NCBI GenBank assembly: GCA_050259235.1 | Contig: JBLNAG010000001.1 | Coordinates: 231,177 to 295,176, forward strand | DNA: 64,000 bases | Direction: 5' to 3' | Source: UBA5364 sp050259235 | GTDB taxonomy: Bacteria > Bacillota_I > Bacilli_A > RF39 > UBA660 | Shown: piece by piece, positions 60,443 through 64,000 of the stretch | Layout: each line of letters begins with the position of its first letter | How positions within the stretch are numbered: the first letter of the stretch is position 1 | Made by a program: the position numbers and the translations under genes | The notes under the pieces: generated by a model | Database searches by the model: none | What the model was told of the DNA's origin: nothing | The model's input: only the letters and a program-made list of their open reading frames with translations

Positions 60443-60507
60443 AATATCTTCCTTCCTTTACTAAGTCTTTATATATTAACAAGTATATTACTTGTAATTT
60501 TTTCGTC

Positions 60508-60538
60508 AAAAAAACTAGTTTCCAAAAAGAACTAGTTT
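60508..60538 (-). terminator. Terminator of the micro-ORF transcript
   Basis: AAACTAGTT-CTTTTTGGA-AACTAGTTT followed by TTTT on the minus strand. The stop codon of the 23-residue ORF lies in its 3' arm. Confidence 0.75.
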
Positions 60539-60586
60539 ATTAATAGGCGCAATTATCATATCAATTTTAAAACAAGATAACAACAT
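60515..60586 (-). CDS. Candidate 23-residue hydrophobic peptide (Fst-like type I toxin?)
   Basis: A tiny ORF, MLLSCFKIDMIIAPINKLVLF plus GN, with GGGGTGG four bases before the ATG (the same site type used by tkt and rpoB), a full promoter 35 bases upstream and a terminator overlapping the stop. The hydrophobic centre with IIAPI recalls the I-x-A-P-I of Fst/Ldr-type toxins, but the usual W near the C-terminus is missing and the peptide is short. It could equally be the by-product of a small RNA. Confidence 0.35.
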   Translation of the reverse strand: MLLSCFKIDMIIAPINKLVLFGN

Positions 60587-60620
60587 ACAACCACCCCACT
60601 GCAATATTATTACTACACTC

Positions 60621-60649
60621 ATTATAAACCTAAAAATTTATTTTTACAA
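60621..60649 (-). promoter_or_regulatory. Promoter of the micro-ORF transcript
   Basis: Minus strand TTGTAA (60649-60644), 17-base spacer, TATAAT (60626-60621). With the terminator at 60508 this defines a transcript of about 105 bases. Confidence 0.75.
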
Positions 60650-60673
60650 CAGGTTTTAAGTATTTACATATTT

Positions 60674-61816
60674 TTATTTTATTTTTCTATTACTTGGTAA
60701 TTGATTAAGAGTTGAATTAAAGACATCATTTAATATATCGTTTTCTATATCATTAATATTATCTAACTTCATTTCCATATATTCACTAATTTCATAAGGA
60801 AATGCATTAATATTTAATCCATGTAAATGAAAGTTAGCTCTTTTAAATGTTCTTATAAACTTATCAGTAATATTTTTTTGTAATTCAATATTTCTTTCAA
60901 ATAATGTCATAGCTCTTTCTTTATCTTCAATATTTTTAGCAAATATTTCTCTTGATAAGAATCTAACTGGTAAATAAGGAACTGCCCTTATATTAGTTAT
61001 ATTTTCTTTTGATAGTAAACTTAAGAATATTGTTAAAGATAATAAGGCAGATGGTGATATATCTGAGATATTCTCAGGATAATAATCACTTTCACCATTC
61101 TTATATTGTTTATACTCTTCACTTTCCGATTCATATACCCCAGCATTTAATTTATATAATTCTCTTGAAACCTTTTTAGCATATCTTACTTGTTCTTCTG
61201 TTTCTTCTTGTTTGGTCTTAGGATGTAATAATGTATAAATATAACATTCTTTTTCATTATTTGAATTAGTTTCTATTCCATAAGTTATAGAAGGAAGAAT
61301 AAATTTATTACTTCCATTTACTATAGAAAAATCTATTCTTTTAGATGTTTCCATAAAAGGACTTTGTTCAATCTTTTTTATTTCTAATGAACTATTATTA
61401 AAACTACCATTTAGTTTTATATTAATACCATCACTTAAATATTCAAATGTTTCATCATTTAAAAAAGCAATATTTCTATCTATTAATCTTATAGGATTTA
61501 TAAAGTCTTCTGTAGTAGCATTAGCAAATAAATAAGTAATTAATAGTTTTATTCTATTCTTTTCTACATCTTTAGAGAATGATGGAAATTTTCTTTCTTT
61601 TAAAAGATAATTATGAATATATTCTTTTAATTTAATTATAAATAAATTCATATTTTTTATAACTAAAACAGGAAAGCTATTATCAACTACATTATCAAAT
61701 GCTCTTTTACTTTCTTCATATATTATAGTATTGAATCCTATAGGAAAAGAATCTCCATCGATTATAATACTTCCTTTACTAGCTTCATTAATTATTTCGT
61801 TAAATATTTCATTCAC
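60674..61816 (-). CDS. Unrecognised cytoplasmic protein, 380 residues
   Basis: I recognise no family. No membrane segment or signal peptide. The N-terminal part includes GSIIIDGDSFPIGFNTIIYEES and the middle FILPSITYGIETN...CYIYTLLHPKTKQEETEEQVRYAKKVSRELY; the C-terminal 110 residues are helical (LSLTIFLSLLSKENITNIRAVPYLPVRFLS) with FHLHGLNINAFPYEI near the end. It reads like a domain that processes a small folded substrate, but no catalytic signature is visible. A modest SD precedes the ATG at 61816. Its neighbours (micro-ORF, phosphoesterase) run the same way. Confidence 0.65.
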   Translation of the reverse strand: MNEIFNEIINEASKGSIIIDGDSFPIGFNTIIYEESKRAFDNVVDNSFPVLVIKNMNLFIIKLKEYIHNYLLKERKFPSFSKDVEKNRIKLLITYLFANATTEDFINPIRLIDRNIAFLNDETFEYLSDGINIKLNGSFNNSSLEIKKIEQSPFMETSKRIDFSIVNGSNKFILPSITYGIETNSNNEKECYIYTLLHPKTKQEETEEQVRYAKKVSRELYKLNAGVYESESEEYKQYKNGESDYYPENISDISPSALLSLTIFLSLLSKENITNIRAVPYLPVRFLSREIFAKNIEDKERAMTLFERNIELQKNITDKFIRTFKRANFHLHGLNINAFPYEISEYMEMKLDNINDIENDILNDVFNSTLNQLPSNRKIK

Positions 61817-61943
61817 TTTATCAACTCCATGTAGTAATTACTATATATTTATTATAGCATCAATAATTATCTTTTTATACAATTTTTAGTGGATTTTGAA
61901 AATCTGCACATATAAAAACATTAAGGGTTAACTTAATGTTTAG

Positions 61944-61997
61944 GATTATTACTAAGTTGGTTGGTAGATGGTAGGTAGATGGTGGTAGGAAAAGTAG
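61944..61997. repeat. 54-bp dispersed repeat, copy 2
   Basis: Begins GATTATTACTAAGTTGGTTG and ends TAGGAAAAGTAG; G-rich on the plus strand with internal GGTAGATGG-like direct repeats. Matches 53596-53649 at 41 of 54 positions. It is preceded by a hairpin AACATTAAG-GGTTAA-CTTAATGTT (61918-61941) and lies just past the terminator of the gene at 62047. Confidence 0.6.
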
Positions 61998-62024
61998 TTG
62001 GGAGTAAGAACTTATGTTACATAA

Positions 62025-62048
62025 AAAGAAAAAGTGCCGATGGCACTT
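62025..62048 (-). terminator. Terminator after the putative immunity gene
   Basis: AAGTGCC-ATC-GGCACTT followed by TTTCTTTTT on the minus strand, overlapping the last codons. Confidence 0.82.
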
Positions 62049-62532
62049 AATCTATTATCTCCATTTCAAACACTAAATCATCAAAATCATCATCATTTTC
62101 ATAATCATTACAATAATACCTTTTCTTTGTTGATGAGATTTCTTCGATTTGCATAGCACAACCATACGAACAATATGTAACAATTTCGTTTTCACCTATT
62201 TTTCTTATTGCACCATTACATAACCCAATTTCACCATCAATTAAATTAATTTCTAAAATTATTTCCTTACCATAATATTTTTCAAACAAATCTAATGTTG
62301 GAAATTTATTTTTTGGTTGCTTATACTTTTTGCCATCAAGATATATATCACAATTAACACCATATAAAGATAATACTATACATTGTTCATGAGGTGATTT
62401 ATTTGAAACAAATGCAAATTTTACTTTATGATTTCCATTTAATTTATACCTATCGATAGAATATACTTTTTTGCCTTGATAAATTATATAATCATCTTTT
62501 GTTTGACTAAATAATTCAGAAAAATATATCAT
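62047..62532 (-). CDS. Putative immunity protein for the adjacent RHS nuclease toxin
   Basis: A 161-residue acidic protein without membrane segments or signal peptide, ending in a strongly acidic tail (DYENDDDFDDLVFEMEIID). I do not recognise the family. It starts 17 bases after the stop of the RHS toxin gene, behind AAAGGAGAG (this decides the ATG at 62532), and is closed by its own terminator. A small acidic gene immediately 3' of a polymorphic toxin tip is the usual position for the matching immunity gene, and acidity suits binding of a basic nuclease. The role is inferred from context. Confidence 0.6.
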   Translation of the reverse strand: MIYFSELFSQTKDDYIIYQGKKVYSIDRYKLNGNHKVKFAFVSNKSPHEQCIVLSLYGVNCDIYLDGKKYKQPKNKFPTLDLFEKYYGKEIILEINLIDGEIGLCNGAIRKIGENEIVTYCSYGCAMQIEEISSTKKRYYCNDYENDDDFDDLVFEMEIID

Positions 62533-62549
62533 TTTTATCTCTCCTTTAA

Positions 62550-64000
62550 TTATGGGTTCCAATGCCTATATGGGTCTATTGTTGAATGATCCCATGGCGT
62601 TAATGGTTGAAGATTATTTAGATTATGTGGATTAGTTATATTACGACCATTAATATGATGTAGTTCCATCGGATACATCCTTCCATTTAGTTTGTAAGTT
62701 GCTAATGGAGCATTCCCTTTTCTCATTCTAGATAAATTATCTGGATTATATATATTTGGATTATAAAAGGCTTCATTTTTCCAATATCTACTTTTTACTG
62801 TATTCCATGCAGGGGCATTACCAGCTCTTGTGAAGTTTGTTATATTGTCTCCAACCTTCCAACCTGTTTTGGCTGTATCTACTACATTATCGACTTTATT
62901 TACAATTTTAACTCCTGCTTTAACTCCACTAATGCTTGGTACAAATGGTAATATTGCTAATCCAGCATCTGCTGCCAACAATCCAAATGTCCCCCATGTT
63001 GGTTTTTTTATAAAGTCTGTAAAACTAATTGAAACACCAACTATATCCAATACCGTATCCCAAACATTTCCAGTCATGTCACTTCTAATTATTGGATTAT
63101 TTGACGTATAAACAAACATATTACTATCCATTAGTCCTTGTGCTGTTGACACATATCCATCCGCATTCAAGAACCTACTCATTTCAGGATTATAATATCT
63201 TGAATTTAAATAATATAATCCAATCTCACCGTCATAATAGTAACTTCTATATCTAAATGGATTAATGTTTCCTATATTAGTTGGATCAGTTATTTCAGTA
63301 CCTAGATTATCTGTTATTGATATGATTTGCCCCCAACTGTCATATGTATATGATACTACTTGGTTTCCTTCATCATCAATTATTCCTATTATATCATTTT
63401 GTCCATTTTTTATATAGTAGTATAAGTCATTATTATACTTAAATCCTTCAATACTTCCTGTACTATCATAGAAGTAATATAATGTATTTTCTCCTATAGT
63501 TTCATATATGATATTAGTTCCTTCTAAGTAGTATTTATGTTCTACTCCATTTACTATCTTAGATGTTCTTATTCCTTCATCGTTATAAGCATATTCTACT
63601 TCTACGTTTTTACTTGTATCGGTATATGTCTCTAGTTCTCTACCATTTATCCAACTATAGGTAATATTGTTACCATATGTTAATGGATTACCTATTTCAT
63701 CATAAGTAATAGCATTACCATTATAGTTTATTAATTGGTCTTTCCAATTAGTATCATAACTATAGGTGTATGTATTTATTATAGCATCTGTATCTAAATA
63801 TTTATATACTTTTGTTAGTATATTTCCACCATTATCATAGGTATATTCTACTTTTTGATTTAATGAATATGTTTTTTCTAATGATAATTGATTTAGACTA
63901 TCATATTCATATTCATTTTCTAATACTTCATCTCTGTATATTTGAGTAATATTACCTACTTCATCGTAGACATATCTTATTTCACTATCATCATTAGTTA
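62550..64000 (-). CDS. RHS-repeat polymorphic toxin with HNH/LHH nuclease tip, C-terminal part
   Basis: The frame is open from the stop at 62550 to the window edge (at least 483 codons); the gene starts outside. From the edge to about 63290 it encodes YD/RHS repeats (EYTYDNGGNI, ITYDEIGNPLTYG, YDSTGSIEGFKY, SYTYDSWGQI). At about 63170-63270 is the RHS core end INPFRYRSYYYDGEIGLYYL followed by NSRYYNPEMSRFLNADG. A short variable linker with a hydrophobic stretch follows, and the tip ends GRMYPMELHHINGRN...HNLNNLQPLTPWDHSTID, the HNH/ENDO VII pattern with an LHH motif. RHS proteins deliver such nucleases to competing cells. Delivery system and N-terminus are not visible. Confidence 0.9.
   Translation of the reverse strand, partial: TNDDSEIRYVYDEVGNITQIYRDEVLENEYEYDSLNQLSLEKTYSLNQKVEYTYDNGGNILTKVYKYLDTDAIINTYTYSYDTNWKDQLINYNGNAITYDEIGNPLTYGNNITYSWINGRELETYTDTSKNVEVEYAYNDEGIRTSKIVNGVEHKYYLEGTNIIYETIGENTLYYFYDSTGSIEGFKYNNDLYYYIKNGQNDIIGIIDDEGNQVVSYTYDSWGQIISITDNLGTEITDPTNIGNINPFRYRSYYYDGEIGLYYLNSRYYNPEMSRFLNADGYVSTAQGLMDSNMFVYTSNNPIIRSDMTGNVWDTVLDIVGVSISFTDFIKKPTWGTFGLLAADAGLAILPFVPSISGVKAGVKIVNKVDNVVDTAKTGWKVGDNITNFTRAGNAPAWNTVKSRYWKNEAFYNPNIYNPDNLSRMRKGNAPLATYKLNGRMYPMELHHINGRNITNPHNLNNLQPLTPWDHSTIDPYRHWNP

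Noticed and set aside
61900..62046. A coding gene in the G-rich gap
   Set aside because: Stops occur in all frames within short distance; the G-rich part is the 54-bp repeat and the rest is a terminator.

Overview
The window looks like chromosome from a low-GC Gram-positive bacterium (Bacillota, class Bacilli or a gut relative close to the Mollicutes/Erysipelotrichia branch). The evidence is the strong A+T bias, the Shine-Dalgarno signals (AGGAGG, or AGGTGAT a few bases before the start), Bacillus-like gene order and Firmicutes-specific genes: comN, DUF421, TIGR04086, yneF, lexA with CGAAC-N4-GTTYG boxes, RNase HIII, Mini-RNase III, rbgA and sigH. TGA is used as a stop, for example in rsmE, rnhC and cvpA, so the standard code applies and this is not a Mycoplasma. 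Most genes lie on the minus strand. The species cannot be named from the sequence alone.

Region by region. 1-6.4 kb: secD (cut by the window edge), comN, a SpoVB-like flippase, a DUF421 protein, a TIGR04086 protein and tgt. This is the Bacillus tgt-secDF neighbourhood, interrupted by a pilin-like gene. 6.4-14 kb: a GreA-like gene and three large prepilin-signal proteins: two tandem paralogues that I read as seven-bladed propellers, and one with an Ig-like and a glycine-rich domain. With the pilin at 2.6-4.1 kb, four proteins carry a type IV pilin signal, but no pilus assembly machinery is in the window. 14-18 kb: glutamine amidotransferase, yneF, transketolase, a newly recognised 48-residue SOS membrane protein and the divergent lexA. 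18-34.6 kb: housekeeping and cell-surface genes (rhomboid protease, pseudouridine synthase, lspA, a large secreted glucosaminidase, a CDP-alcohol phosphatidyltransferase, a HAD phosphatase, recD2, rsmE, trxA, cvpA, rnhC) mixed with unrecognised genes.

34.6-53 kb is a nearly unbroken minus-strand block for translation and transcription. In transcription order it runs: TrmH-family methyltransferase, rimM, trmD, a small unknown gene, rplS, lepB, a methyltransferase-like gene, nitroreductase, rbgA, mrnC, rlmB, sigH, secE, nusG, rplK, rplA, rplJ, rplL, ybxB-like, rpoB, rpoC. RNA leaders are visible before rplJ, rplA and rplS. It joins two groups that are apart in B. subtilis.

53-64 kb is more accessory: small membrane proteins, rnr, a 1154-residue protein with one canonical and one apparently degenerate phosphoesterase domain, a tiny hydrophobic ORF with its own promoter and terminator, an unknown gene, and an RHS-repeat protein with an HNH/LHH nuclease tip followed by a likely immunity gene. 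A 54-bp diverged repeat lies just past two accessory gene ends. No tRNA, rRNA, CRISPR array, transposase or integrase was seen, and no gap between genes exceeds 300 bases.
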